A DNA stretch of 64,000 nt from assembly GCA_905182985.1 (NCBI GenBank), contig CAJJDN010000096.1, forward strand, positions 26,230-90,229. Direction: 5' to 3'. This document shows positions 22,383-34,500 of this stretch, piece after piece (the first letter of the stretch is position 1; every line of letters starts with the position of its first letter). Under the pieces are notes generated by a model. It saw only the letters and a list, made by a program, of their open reading frames with translations. It ran no database searches and was not told the origin of the DNA. Made by a program: the position numbers and the translations under genes. This DNA comes from Paramecium sonneborni. Taxonomy: Eukaryota; Ciliophora; Oligohymenophorea; Peniculida; Parameciidae.

Positions 22383-23610
22383 ATGAATATCAGTCTATAT
22401 TACAAACATGGTTAGAGCCAAAATTATTTTTTTTCTCGACCTATCAACTAAATTTTAAGAAAAGAAAAACATACAATCTATGCGAAAGTAGAAGATTACA
22501 AAATTTTAGACAGTTAAGAAGAATATCTAAAACAGTTCTATTATATGCCAAATTGCTAACTTTAACTAAAATAATTAATACAGTATTATAAAGTATTCAT
22601 ATCTAATAACTTATAAGTTTAGTATTGATCATCCTATGTTATACTTTCTGGAATTAAAAGCTATTATATTAAAATATCTTAGTAGCAGATCATAGGTTGA
22701 ATATCATTGGGCAATTAATTAAATTGAGAAGGAAGCTTAAAGAGAAGGTGGAATGAGTCCTAAAAAAAGTAAAAAGAAAAGTACTCCTTTGGTTAAATAA
22801 GAATTATCGTTTTTTTTGAAAGAATTAAATGATACTCAAAAATCTACTACAATATTATAATTGCTTAAAAATGTTGAGGCTGATAGAGCCATAGAAAAAG
22901 ATTGGTAAAAATAGTTTACATAATCTCTTATTGAATAAGATTTAACCAAAGCGATGTAATTTTCAACTTTTCTTTAATAAAAAGAACTTTAAAAACCAAA
23001 AGAATCTACTATCAAAGTAAATACAACTTCTAAAACTGTTTATTTAGGAAACATTAAAAAACAATAAAATTTATAAATAGGTACTCCTAGAAAAGCTAGC
23101 AATCTCATTTCTAATAATTTTAGTAATGGATGTAGTGTTCATAATGCTCAATCAATTGTTAATACACAAATCTAAAATAGTTAGGTTAACTAATTAAATT
23201 AAAACAATGGATTACAAACTACTATATCTAATAATAAGATGGTTACTCAAAATTTCCATTTTTTCAATCATAATTTAAATCATTAAACTTAAGCATCTAA
23301 TTCATAAAATAATGTAAATCATAATTTCATCACTAAAACAAGTATTGTAAATAGTTCTAATGGTAATATTTTTAAACCTTAAACTATATATAAAATGCAA
23401 CCTCTAAGATTAATGGAGGTGCCGAAATTGAAAATTAAACTGAATCATTAAGATCCTAAATCAGAAAGGAAATATGATAGAGTTAGAGAAAATAGAATAG
23501 ATTGTTTAACATAAAGAATAAAAACTTAATTAGATGAATCCAATACTGCTAGACTTAGTGTCAATCCAAAAACTGTTGTAATCAAAAGAAGATAAAATTT
23601 TTAACATTGA
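22383..23610 (+). CDS. Unknown Asn/Gln-rich protein, 400 aa
   Basis: No family is recognised. ATG 22383 to TGA 23608-23610, with one 25-nt intron at 22593-22617 ending in AAG; the nearby TTTAG acceptor would hit a TGA at once. The N-terminal ~120 residues contain aromatic-rich sequence (MPNCQLQLKQLIQYY, HPMLYFLELKAIILKYL). The middle is a long Asn/Gln/Ser/Thr low-complexity stretch, and the last ~60 residues are basic (MEVPKLKIKLNHQ ... TVVIKRR). The basic ends could bind nucleic acid, but there is no recognisable motif. It is divergent from the DPY-30/GAF gene (156 nt apart). Confidence 0.7.
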
Positions 23611-23668
23611 TTATTGATAAATTTTTTACTTGTTATTGATGTCTTTTTAAAATAATTTATTTAATTTT

Positions 23669-24546
23669 ATGCAATAAACATAACAAAATTTATAAACAAC
23701 AGGTCCTTTAACTTAAAAACCATATAAGTAATTACCTAAAGATAATGAAAAACTAACTCTACTTGAGAAATAAATGGGAGATTTAGCAAATGATTTTGAA
23801 GATATGAAGAGAAATAGAGAAGAAGCAAAAAAATAACTGGAAGCTAAATTTTTAGATGTTCATAGGTAATTATTATTTATATTAATTAGGAAAATATAAA
23901 ATACTAGAGAATTTATCACTTAAGAAGGTGAAAGAATAAATAATACATTAATTGCATATGATTCAAAATTTACTTAAGTGTTAAATTAAACGAATTAGAA
24001 ATTGTAAACATAACATGAAACATTTGCAAATTAAACAGATTAAAGAATAGTTGATGCTAATTCTTATCTTAGAGATCTAACATAAAAATTAGAAGAAGAA
24101 AAATAAGAAAGAATGAGATAATCTGATGAAAATCTTAGAGAAATTAGAAAATAATTAACTAGTATTATTCATTACCAATCTTAGCTTTATTTGAGCATTA
24201 TGAAACTGAAAAAAATACAAGAGTTGAAAGAGAAAAAGAGATATTAAGAAAATTAGATGATGAAGCATATTAACTTAATGAAAAATTAAGTAATGAAAAA
24301 TCAGATAGAATTCTTTAAAGTAAAGAATTAAGAGATCACACTGATTAAGAAATATAAAGACAAAGAAAAAATAATTAAGATTTTCATGTAAAAACAATTG
24401 ATGAATTTAATCATGTTGCTTATAACTTGAAGGAAGAAATGAATCAAAGATTTAATTAATAAGGATAAATTATTGACAATTTAAGCAGTGTTATTAAAAC
24501 TATTTAAGACACATTAAAAATAATTGGAAAAGGTGTTAATGATTGA
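23669..24546 (+). CDS. SF-assemblin / beta-giardin family protein
   Basis: This is a coiled-coil protein of 276 aa matching the striated-fibre assemblin/beta-giardin family in length, non-helical Pro-containing head, and near-continuous heptads. These proteins polymerise into 2-nm filaments of basal-body-associated striated fibres. Visible signatures are LLEKQMGDLANDFEDMKRNR after the head, a mid-rod FEHYETEKNTRVEREKE, and SSVIKTIQDTLKIIG close to the end. Two introns are at 23866-23889 (24 nt) and 24162-24184 (23 nt), both ending TAG. Its upstream neighbour on the same strand ends 58 nt before this start. Paramecium has many paralogues, and which rootlet this one builds cannot be told from sequence. 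Confidence 0.85.
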
Positions 24547-24604
24547 TAATTAATATCATCATCATATTTCATATATATATAAGACTACATTTATTCAATT
24601 AATG

Positions 24605-25714
24605 TCATAATTATTCTCTTGGATCAATTATTAAATATGGAACTAAACCTGCTCTAAATGTTGAAATTACTTATGGAAACTCTTCTGATCTTTTTATTTT
24701 TGGATTATCATTAAAATCTTAAGTTTGAAATGCTATAAATGGATTAATAGGGGCAGCAATACTAAAATAGTGACAATACAAGACTTTGCTTGGCCAAATT
24801 GCTATTGAATATTCTGTAAATTCCTTTAACGCTATTGGTTTACTTAACATCAATTCATAACAATCATGTACTATATTCATTTTGCTATGTCGTAATGTGA
24901 ATTTCTCTATATGAATTGGTTACTTTGTCAAATTTTTTTTATTATATATACCAAAATTAATAACTGCTGATTTTTTTTGATAATTTTTAGTACTGCTTTT
25001 AAATAAACATGGCTATAAAAATCCTATGATTTTCAAATCTCTTAATGATGAAAATATACAACAAAACACTGTTGATGAACTCATCTTCCAAGCCCAATCT
25101 TATGTACTTAATTATTATAATCTTGCTACTTCAACTCTATCTAAATTTAGATTGGGTTGTTAAATTATTTATTGAGTATCTTGTTAATTTGAATGAGCAA
25201 CATTCATTTTAAATATTTTTGATTGTTTTGTTTTCTTTATGATATCTTATTATATTTAGGCCTAACTGAGTATAATTGATTTAGAATGTTCTTTCCTTCT
25301 GGTATCAATTATATTAATTGGACTTTAATCTAAATCCTATCCTTTTAAAGTATTAATTATGTGCTGTAATCTATTTTTTATTTTCGCCTATAATGTATTT
25401 TAGATATTTGAGATTTCACTCAATCGTTTATCAAATTATTCTAAATTTTAAACACTTGCTTAAGGCTATTTTATTTATTAAAGATGCTAACTCAATTCAT
25501 GTTCCATCTTTGTCATTAGATCATTTATTATTTATTTAAAACTTTAAAAGCATTAGACAAGTTCTTTTATGTTATAACCTTCTAATAAATTTTAAACTGG
25601 AGTTTTATCATGTTCATGTTCGCATTATGCACACAGACATCTATTCTCGCAATTTTGATCATTACAATAATAAACAATATCTTGTTTATGATTCATACAT
25701 TGAAATGATTTCAT
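24605..25714 (-). CDS. B-box zinc finger, coiled-coil protein
   Basis: An uninterrupted frame of 369 aa. Residues ~5-40 form a B-box-type zinc finger with Cys/His ligands in order (CMNHKQ ... YYCND ... CLCAQCEHEHDK). A Gln-rich coiled coil of about 150 residues follows, then a beta-rich C-terminal domain (FSSLRDLKIIGFLQ ... SIAIWPSKVLYCHYFSIAAP) that may be a PHR- or SPRY-like fold. B-box plus coiled coil plus beta domain is TRIM-like, though there is no RING in front, so ubiquitin-ligase activity is not implied. A possible 23-nt intron near 25090-25115 was rejected because the unspliced frame reads straight through into good protein sequence. It converges with the SF-assemblin gene, 58 nt apart. 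Confidence 0.7.
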
Positions 25715-26594
25715 TTCTATTTAATTAATATTAATATTAAAAAAAAAAGTTTTTATTAATTTAAAATTAGTTACTAGATTTATTAAATACAATTATAATT
25801 ATTCTTTTAAATGATTAAGATAATTCAAAAATTACCATTAAAAAGCTAATTAGAACTGAATTTAAATAAATATAATACAAAATTCTAATCTTTTTATTTG
25901 TCAAAATATTATTTAAATTCTAAAGGGAATTAAATTAAATTTATAAAAATTATTGTAATAAGATTTTTTATTGTAGTTATAAATCATAGCAAATATTGAA
26001 ATTAAAAAAAAATTAAGATCATAACCTATTTCTTTTTCTTCTTTTTATGAATTTTAAAATATTTTCTTTATTTGAATATATAATTATGTCTAATTTGTCT
26101 ATGAAATAATTAAATAAAAAAACTCTTTTCATCAAACTAATTATATATTTAACCAATAATAACCATCCAAAAATATCATTCAAATATGTTGTTTCAATAT
26201 CTTTTAATATAAATTTAATTATATAAACTTAAGATAAATTGCGCAAAATATCAGTATTAAATCTAGATATAAGGGAGTTTCTGATTAAAAACTTTGACTG
26301 TTGAGACAAAGCGATTATATATTAAATGAATTTTTAATAGAAATCAACGTGAAATCTTGGGTATAAACAAAATAATAGATTTAGTGAGGCAACCATTAAT
26401 TTAACAAAGATTACATCAACTTTTTGATTCTAATTAAGTTTAAATGATAATATTAACTTTTATTTCCACTAGATAAAGAGGTTCAATCATATAAAGATGG
26501 AATAATAAATTGATTTATATTTCACGAATTTCATTCAATTTTTTATAATTTATTTTTATATTACAAAAATTTAATATAATATAAATTATTAAAG
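25715..26594. other. Intergenic, 880 nt, nothing recognised
   Basis: This lies between divergent genes (B-box protein on minus, coiled-coil protein on plus). It is extremely AT-rich with no ORF of protein-like composition and no recognisable RNA gene. Confidence 0.5.
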
Positions 26595-28151
26595 ATGGAA
26601 CAGTTAGTTTCTTTACTTCAAAAAAAGTAACTTTAAAAAGAAGAGAGATTAAAATCTCTGATTAAAATAATAGATAAAAGAATTGTTCAAAAATTGTACA
26701 ATTTGAGAAATTAAGCTTATTTCAAAATTAAAAACTTCAAAATAGCTAATCGAAACAATATCAAATTACTTTCTGAAAAAGATGATGAAAAAAGTACAGT
26801 TTAAATAAACACTTCAAATACAAATCAATTTAGAGAAGCTTTATATTAATTGCAAAATTACAATCTTGTGCAATTAGAAATATTAAAAAAAGAAACTTTA
26901 TGCAGAATGATTTAGATTTTGTAAAAAAGTATAAATCATAATTATCGACATCTACTAATAAAACTTATTAATAAAAAATCAAAAAAAATAATTCCATTTT
27001 TGAAAGTTTTTGCTTACAGATTCAATTATCAATCAAGGTTTCTTAAAATATTACAAAAATTTTAGATAAACAGAGAAACTTAATTAAAAAAAGAAATGAA
27101 AAAATAGGAAGCTATTTCTAAATTTGTGATGGCTTTAGAAAATAAAAAATTACATTGTTTTTGTTATTGGAAAAGAAAATTTGAAATTAATTAAAATGAG
27201 TAATCTTAAAATGATATTAAAAAGTAAAATGAATTAATATAACTAACATTTTAAGTTGTTGCCATGGTAACTAAATTAAAATTTAAAGTTCTATCTAATG
27301 CTTTCATAGAATTAAAAATAAATAAACAAAAAAATGCATAAAAAATAGTAATTTTATTTAATTTTAAAATCATATTAAAAAGGTTGATGCTAAAAAACCT
27401 TTCTTTTTCCTATTATAAAATTGTTTGTTATAATCGCAATAATTAGGGATCACAATGTGTAAATGTCGACATAATAAAAAATTTAGTAATTTCAATATAA
27501 TATATAGTCTGTTATTTCAAGCAAATTAAATTCAGCTTTGAATCAAGCACATCAGAAATATCTGAGAAAAAGAAGAAACTTGATTATTTACAAATATTTA
27601 TCTAAGATTAATATGAATGAAGATTAAATGACAAATAAGTGTTTTACAAAATGGAAAAGAATTTTAAATTAATTTAATTTTTAAATGAGAATAAAAATTG
27701 TTTAATAAAGTAAAGAACTTGAAGAAGATCAATAATTATTAGTTTAGTAATACAAATAACTATCTGTTGAAAATTCTGAATTACAATAAAAGTATTAGTA
27801 AGTATAAACATATTTTCATACTCCAACTGATTTGTCAGTAAAGAAATCAGAAACTAAATAAAATTAATAAATAATATAAGGACAATAATAAGTATTTTAA
27901 TTGTAGTCATAACAATAAGAGGCATTTTGGGATGAAGACTTAATGTAAAACGAAGATTATTCTCCAGAGTTCGTAGAAAATATAGAAAATTAAAATGTTG
28001 AATTAAAATATAAAATTGAAGAATAATAAGCTAAACGTAATATGTATCTTGAAGAATTTTAAAGTAGAAAATAAGTAATATTTTTAAATTGATATTATAG
28101 GAATTATTACAATAAATTGCTCTAAAGAAATAAATATAAAAAATTAAATGA
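26595..28151 (+). CDS. Lys/Gln-rich helical protein with possible SFI1-like repeats
   Basis: About 502 aa, with introns at 27486-27507 (22 nt) and 28075-28100 (26 nt), both ending TAG. The protein is almost entirely alpha-helical, rich in Lys, Asn and Gln. It contains recurrent aromatic-basic motifs such as CFCYWKRKF and CFTKWKRIL spaced tens of residues apart. These resemble the W-K-R core of SFI1 repeats that bind centrin, and Paramecium has giant centrin-binding proteins of that kind in its infraciliary lattice. The repeats here are few and weak, so this is only a suggestion. The C-terminal third is Gln-rich coiled coil. No membrane segment is seen. The alternative is an ordinary coiled-coil structural protein. 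Confidence 0.7.
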
Positions 28152-29032
28152 AAATTTTGTGATTCATATTGATCTATAATTTTACTTAAATGATAATTAA
28201 TCTCAAACCTAATTAATTAATATATATTATTATTAGCTTAAAGAATACTTAAGTATATTGATTATTTTTACTTTATATTACGAAATTTAATCATAATTTC
28301 ATCAATCTATGGAGATGATTTAAAAGTTTTTCAATCGTAGCATACAATATATTTTAGAAATAAGTCTTGTCAAATGTTAAAAAAAAGTAAATTTAGATTT
28401 AGTATCAAAGTTAGATTAAGTGTTAAAAATATAAAATTATAAAAATTAATAAAATAAGTTAAAGTATTCAATTTACATTGATGAATAAATCTTCAAAATA
28501 ACTTAATTATAATAAAGTAAATTAAGGTCTTTAATTTTTATTTGCTCTTTCTTCTACTTATCAAGATTAATATATTTATGCTATTAAGGATATTTAAGAA
28601 ATTTCTATAAAATGGTAATCCTATATTTATTTAGAAATCTTATCTTGTTACTATTATTAATTATATATTTAATTTTATACCCTAAAACACTTATAAGATT
28701 CTGATTTATTTATTTTCATCAGAAATTATTTATTTGAAAAGATAAAAATCTAAATCTTAGAAATATTTTAGAACTTTTGTGCCATTTGAGATAAAATGAA
28801 TAAATTCTGATTTACTTTTCTGTTATTTTTAAGAAATATTAGAAAATAGAATAATATACTAAAAATTGATTCTTCACTGATAAAATTTTGATAATGAATT
28901 AGAATAAAAACTCACTGTAAGGATTTTAATTTCTTCATTTGATAATTAAACTTAATAATATATATTAAAAATTGACTATTATAATTATGAATACACTTCA
29001 ATATCATTAATCTTAATAAGTTGATTAATGAT
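28152..29032. other. Intergenic, 881 nt, nothing recognised
   Basis: This is AT-rich spacer between two convergent genes. Stops are frequent in all six frames under the TGA-only code. No RNA gene or repeat was found. Confidence 0.5.
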
Positions 29033-30316
29033 TCAAATTACTTTAGTAGAACTGATACTTTGATAAATGCTATTTTTGACATTAATCTTAAAATTTCGAT
29101 TTCTTTATTTAGATTGAGTTTTAGCACTATTTCCTCCAGAATTGCATGATTTTGGAGAAGGAAATAGCTGGCTATCTTAACTTCTTACTCTATTTGGTAA
29201 ATGTAAAGTATTTAAACCAATACTTTTAAATTTAGGATTTTTAGGAATTGGTGGAGAATTAGATGGAGTCTAATAAATTGAAGTACTTCTAGGACTATAA
29301 CTAGAAACTGTTTAATCTTAATGAAGTCTTTTTCTTTTAATTTTAATTGTCACTCTGTTAAATTTCTTAAAGAGTACATTAAATTTGGCATCATTAATTG
29401 AACATCTTTTTTGAGGATCAGCTTCTAACATTTATTACAACAGAGCTTTTACTGATGGTGATACATTGATTTCTGAAAAATCAATAATTCCTAATTAATT
29501 TTTAATTAATGTTTCTTCATAATCTTCCACTATAAAAGGTGATTTTCCCAAGTTCAACATTTAATAAAAGATCAGTCCGGCACTATAAGAATCGATTTTA
29601 TAATCATATGGTTAATCATTAAGAATTTCTGGTGCCATATTACCTGGAGTTCCACATCTTTAATATTAATATTACCCTTCTGAGTTATAATAATCAGCTA
29701 AACCAAAATCAGAAATTAAGATATCCTCTAAATTTGGTTTACGAAATAAAATATTTTCAGGTTTAATATCTCTATGTATAATTCCTTTCTAATGAATATT
29801 TGATAATGCATCAATTATTTTATACATTCCTTTTAAAATTTCCTCTTCTGAAAATGACGTCTTTGTTATTATATCATCTAAACTTCCATATGCAAAGAGT
29901 TCTGTTATAATAAATATATATTTTTAAGTTTCGAAAGTTTCTAAAAGTTATATAACATTTGGATGATCCATTTTTCTCAGTATGTCTATTTCTTTTAGAA
30001 TGCATTCTGAATCAAACTTATCAGATGATTTATCATAAATTTTGGCTGCAAACTCTTTGCTATCACTCTTTCGAATAACTTTATATACCTATTTGATATT
30101 TCTAAAATTTAAATACATCAGCATAACTTCCACATCCAATTTTATTATTGATAATATATGATTCATTGATTTTTTTTTGAATACAAAATTTCTTTAAATC
30201 CTTAAACCATGCATCAACGTATCCATAGAATTGAATGCTTTATTGATTTTTCGTTATTCTCAAACCTTAACCTACATGTTGAATCTAGATTATCTCAATT
30301 ATTGAATTGTTGACAT
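29033..30316 (-). CDS. CAMK-like serine/threonine protein kinase
   Basis: A protein kinase of about 405 aa. The catalytic domain is complete: glycine loop [13 protein letters not shown], Lys in EFAAKIYDK, the alpha-C Glu ([15 protein letters not shown]), catalytic loop [16 protein letters not shown], activation segment [11 protein letters not shown] (Asn in place of the usual Tyr), and a kinase-tail [12 protein letters not shown]. Overall it looks CAMK/ULK-like. The C-terminal ~100 residues are Ser/Pro-rich with no EF hands, so it is not a CDPK. A 28-nt intron (30089-30116) lies in the glycine-loop region. The N-terminus is uncertain: ATG 30316 joins in frame only through a 38-nt intron (30238-30275, AAAG end), longer than usual here, and no other in-frame ATG exists before the kinase domain. 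Confidence 0.85.
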
Positions 30317-31571
30317 CACACCATTAATACAGACCCTAGAATTAATTGAAATTAGGGATACATTTTTTTTTTGTTTTCTAATTATTGAACCAGCTTTTTA
30401 GAGAGGTTTGTTTAGATAAGTTTGTTTTTTATTCGAGAAAAAGAGAAAATAATCTTCTTTGAAATTTTCTTTTGTTATTTAAACATCACTTTCATTCCAA
30501 AATTGAGAATTTGGACAAGTAAAAATTGAACTAGTAATCTAAAATGGTTTTGATTTCATTTATTTTATAATTAATCTTCAAAAAATATTTAATTTATGTT
30601 TATAACAAAGAAATAATATTCTTATTTTTAATAGTAAATCAAAATTTTTATCAATTAAATAACAATGTATTGACTCATAAAATCTGTTGATTGAAATTTT
30701 TTTATTGATTTAAAACGAAAGAAAAATAAATTAAATACTTGAAAATTTGATTCTATAAATTTCTAATATTTTAAACATAATTGATTAATTAAAATGATTT
30801 TAATTTCAAAACAATTTATCATTTATGTTTTATATCTAAAATACTATTACTTATAGGCTTTTTACTTTTTAAATGTGTTCATTAAATTTTCAGTATTATT
30901 TTGAAACTACATTATATTTGAATAATGAACTATTAATTTTCATTTTTTTCAATTAATTCATTATTCCATGAATATATTACTCATCACTCTTTTTAAATGA
31001 TATTATATTTAACTAATTTCTGAAGTTGCAAGTTTTATAAATAAAGAATTTGTATTTTGGAGGAAATAAATTTGTTCTGAGATATTCTACATCATAAGGT
31101 TCCATTAATAATTTGGATGGTGTTTTTTTAAATAGAAAGTTGAGTCTTTTCTTAACTTTAATTTTATTAATATATTATCAGTCATATTTTAATAATGGAT
31201 TAACTATAAAAATTAGATTGAATGAACTTGTATAAACTTTTAAATGAGTAAGAATAAATAAACTAAGGTGTATTAGAAAGGTTAATGAGGTAACAAGGGG
31301 ATGAATTAAAACCGGAGAGGAGTGAGGGTATTAAATTAATGAGAATGAAGGAATAAAAAGTGAGTATAAGAAATAAGTAATTAGTTGAGAAAAAGAGAAT
31401 TTAAAAAGTGAAGGGTTGAGTATGAAAAATAAATAAAAATAAGATAGAATGTAGTAATTTTTAATAGTAAAATAATTGTTATATAATTGCGCCAAAAATA
31501 GGTAGTGCGGGAATATTTATAATTGGAATGGTTTTGAAATGAATTGATAATAAATAAAGTAATAAAAGTGA
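30317..31571. other. Intergenic, about 1.25 kb, nothing recognised
   Basis: The spacer lies between divergent genes (kinase on minus, MCM2 on plus). The last ~300 nt before MCM2 are unusually purine-rich on the plus strand (GAA/GGA/TGA-rich), unlike the rest of the spacer. No ORF or RNA gene is supported. Confidence 0.45.
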
Positions 31572-34500
31572 ATGAGTAGAAGAAGGTAATAATAGGAAGA
31601 AGAGAAAAAAGGAGGTTCAGATGAAGAGGCATAAGAGGAATAATTGGGAGTATAATCTTCAGAAGGTACTCCAGAGGAAGAAGAATCAGGGGAAGATTTA
31701 ATTAATGATTAAATGATGAATGATTATTAACCTATACCTGAATTAGATAGATATGAATCAGAGGGAATAAATGATGAAGAGGTTGATGGAAATATGAATT
31801 ATGAATAAAGGAGATAAGCAGAATTAGAGATTAATAGGAGAAGAAGAATTGATATGGAAGATAGAAGAATACCTGGTGCTATTTAAGATTTGAGTGATTC
31901 TGAAGAGATTTCATATTAAATTGATGGTCGACTTTATATAAATGATCCATTAGAAGAAGAGGATACAGATGTTGTTGAAGAAGAAAGATATTTAAATATT
32001 GAAGAATGTAGAGGCAAATTAAATGAATGGATTAAAGATGATAGAACAAGTATTAATCATATTTAAATTTAGAGGCTTGGATTAAAAGAGCTTTTAGAAA
32101 GATTTTAAATGAATGCAAAAAAGGTACTGATTAAGAACCATTTTATATATAATTGATTAAAGAAATGTGTAAAGCAAATAAATAATCACTTGAAGTATTA
32201 TATCCAGATTTAGTATCTGCTAATGCTACAATAGCATTATGGGTAGCAGAAGAACCTAAAATTATTTTACCTCATCTTAATGAAGCTGCAAGAATTGAAG
32301 TCAATAAAAGATTCAGTCATTATCATAATATTCATTAAGAAATTTTTGTTAGAATTACTAATCTTCCAGTTATTGATATTATTAGAGAATTAAGATTTAA
32401 ACATTTAGATAAATTTATTCGTGTTATTGGTGTTGTTACTAGAAGAAGTGCTGTCTATTCTTAATTGAAAGAAATAACTTATGTTTGTGTTAAATGTGGA
32501 ATGAAAAAGGGACCATTTTATTTAGAAAATAATGATAGCATATAATTAGGCGTTTGTATTCAATGTTAAAGTAGTGGTCCTTTTGAAAAATTATATAATC
32601 AATTGGTCTATAGAAATTTTTAACGATTAACTCTATAAGAATCACCAGGTTAAGTTCCTGCAGGAAGAGTACCCAGATAAAAAGAAGTTATTGTTTTAGG
32701 AGATTAAATTGATATAGCTAGACCTGGAGATGAAATTGAAGTTACTGGAATCTATACTTAAAGATATGATTATGCTCTTAATGTTAAACATGGTTTCCCT
32801 TTATATTCTACTATTATTGAAAGCAATTATATTAAAAGAAAAGATGATAGTGAATCTTTGAATATTGATAAAAAAATCAAAGATGAAATCTTGAAATTAT
32901 CTTAAAACCCTAAAATTGATAAACTTATCTATAATTCAGTTGCTCCATCTATTTATGGTCATTAACATGTTAAAATGGCTATTGCATTGGCTATGTTTGG
33001 AGGAGAATCGAAAGACATTCAAGGTAAACATAGAATAAGAGGAGATATTAATGTTTTGGTATTAGGAGATCCTGGTACTGCTAAATCTTAATTCTTAAAA
33101 AATGTTTAAAAGACATTCTATAGATCAATCTATACAACAGGAAAAGGAGCATCTGCTGTTGGTCTCACTGCTTCTGTTTAAAGAGATTATTCAACTAATG
33201 AATGGAGTATCTCAGGAGGTGCTTTAGTCTTGGCTGATAAAGGAATTTGTTTAATTGATGAATTTGATAAAATGAATGAACATGATAGAACCTCTATTCA
33301 TGAAGCTATGGAATAACAAAGTATTTCAATCTCTAAAGCTGGTATTGTTACTACTCTCTAAGCCAGATGTAGTGTTATTGCAGCTGCNNNNNNNNNNNNN
33401 NNNNNNNGCATTATGGGTAGCAGAAGAACCTAAAATTATTTTACCTCATCTTAATGAAGCTGCAAGAATTGAAGTCAATAAAAGATTCAGTCATTATCAT
33501 AATATTCATTAAGAAATTTTTGTTAGAATTACTAATCTTCCAGTTATTGATATTATTAGAGAATTAAGATTTAAACATTTAGATAAATTTATTCGTGTTA
33601 TTGGTGTTGTTACTAGAAGAAGTGCTGTCTATTCTTAATTGAAAGAAATAACTTATGTTTGTGTTAAATGTGGAATGAAAAAGGGACCATTTTATTTAGA
33701 AAATAATGATAGCATATAATTAGGCGTTTGTATTCAATGTTAAAGTAGTGGTCCTTTTGAAAAATTATATAATCAATTGGTCTATAGAAATTTTTAACGA
33801 TTAACTCTATAAGAATCACCAGGTTAAGTTCCTGCAGGAAGAGTACCCAGATAAAAAGAAGTTATTGTTTTAGGAGATTAAATTGATATAGCTAGACCTG
33901 GAGATGAAATTGAAGTTACTGGAATCTATACTTAAAGATATGATTATGCTCTTAATGTTAAACATGGTTTCCCTTTATATTCTACTATTATTGAAAGCAA
34001 TTATATTAAAAGAAAAGATGATAGTGAATCTTTGAATATTGATAAAAAAATCAAAGATGAAATCTTGAAATTATCTTAAAACCCTAAAATTGATAAACTT
34101 ATCTATAATTCAGTTGCTCCATCTATTTATGGTCATTAACATGTTAAAATGGCTATTGCATTGGCTATGTTTGGAGGAGAATCGAAAGACATTCAAGGTA
34201 AACATAGAATAAGAGGAGATATTAATGTTTTGGTATTAGGAGATCCTGGTACTGCTAAATCTTAATTCTTAAAAAATGTTTAAAAGACATTCTATAGATC
34301 AATCTATACAACAGGAAAAGGAGCATCTGCTGTTGGTCTCACTGCTTCTGTTTAAAGAGATTATTCAACTAATGAATGGAGTATCTCAGGAGGAGCTTTA
34401 GTCTTGGCTGATAAAGGAATTTGTTTAATTGATGAATTTGATAAAATGAATGAACATGATAGAACTTCTATTCATGAAGCTATGGAATAACAAAGTATTT

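Noticed and set aside
25090..25115. A 23-nt intron candidate in the B-box gene
   Set aside because: The unspliced frame is open on both sides and continues into good protein sequence, and splicing would shift out of that frame.
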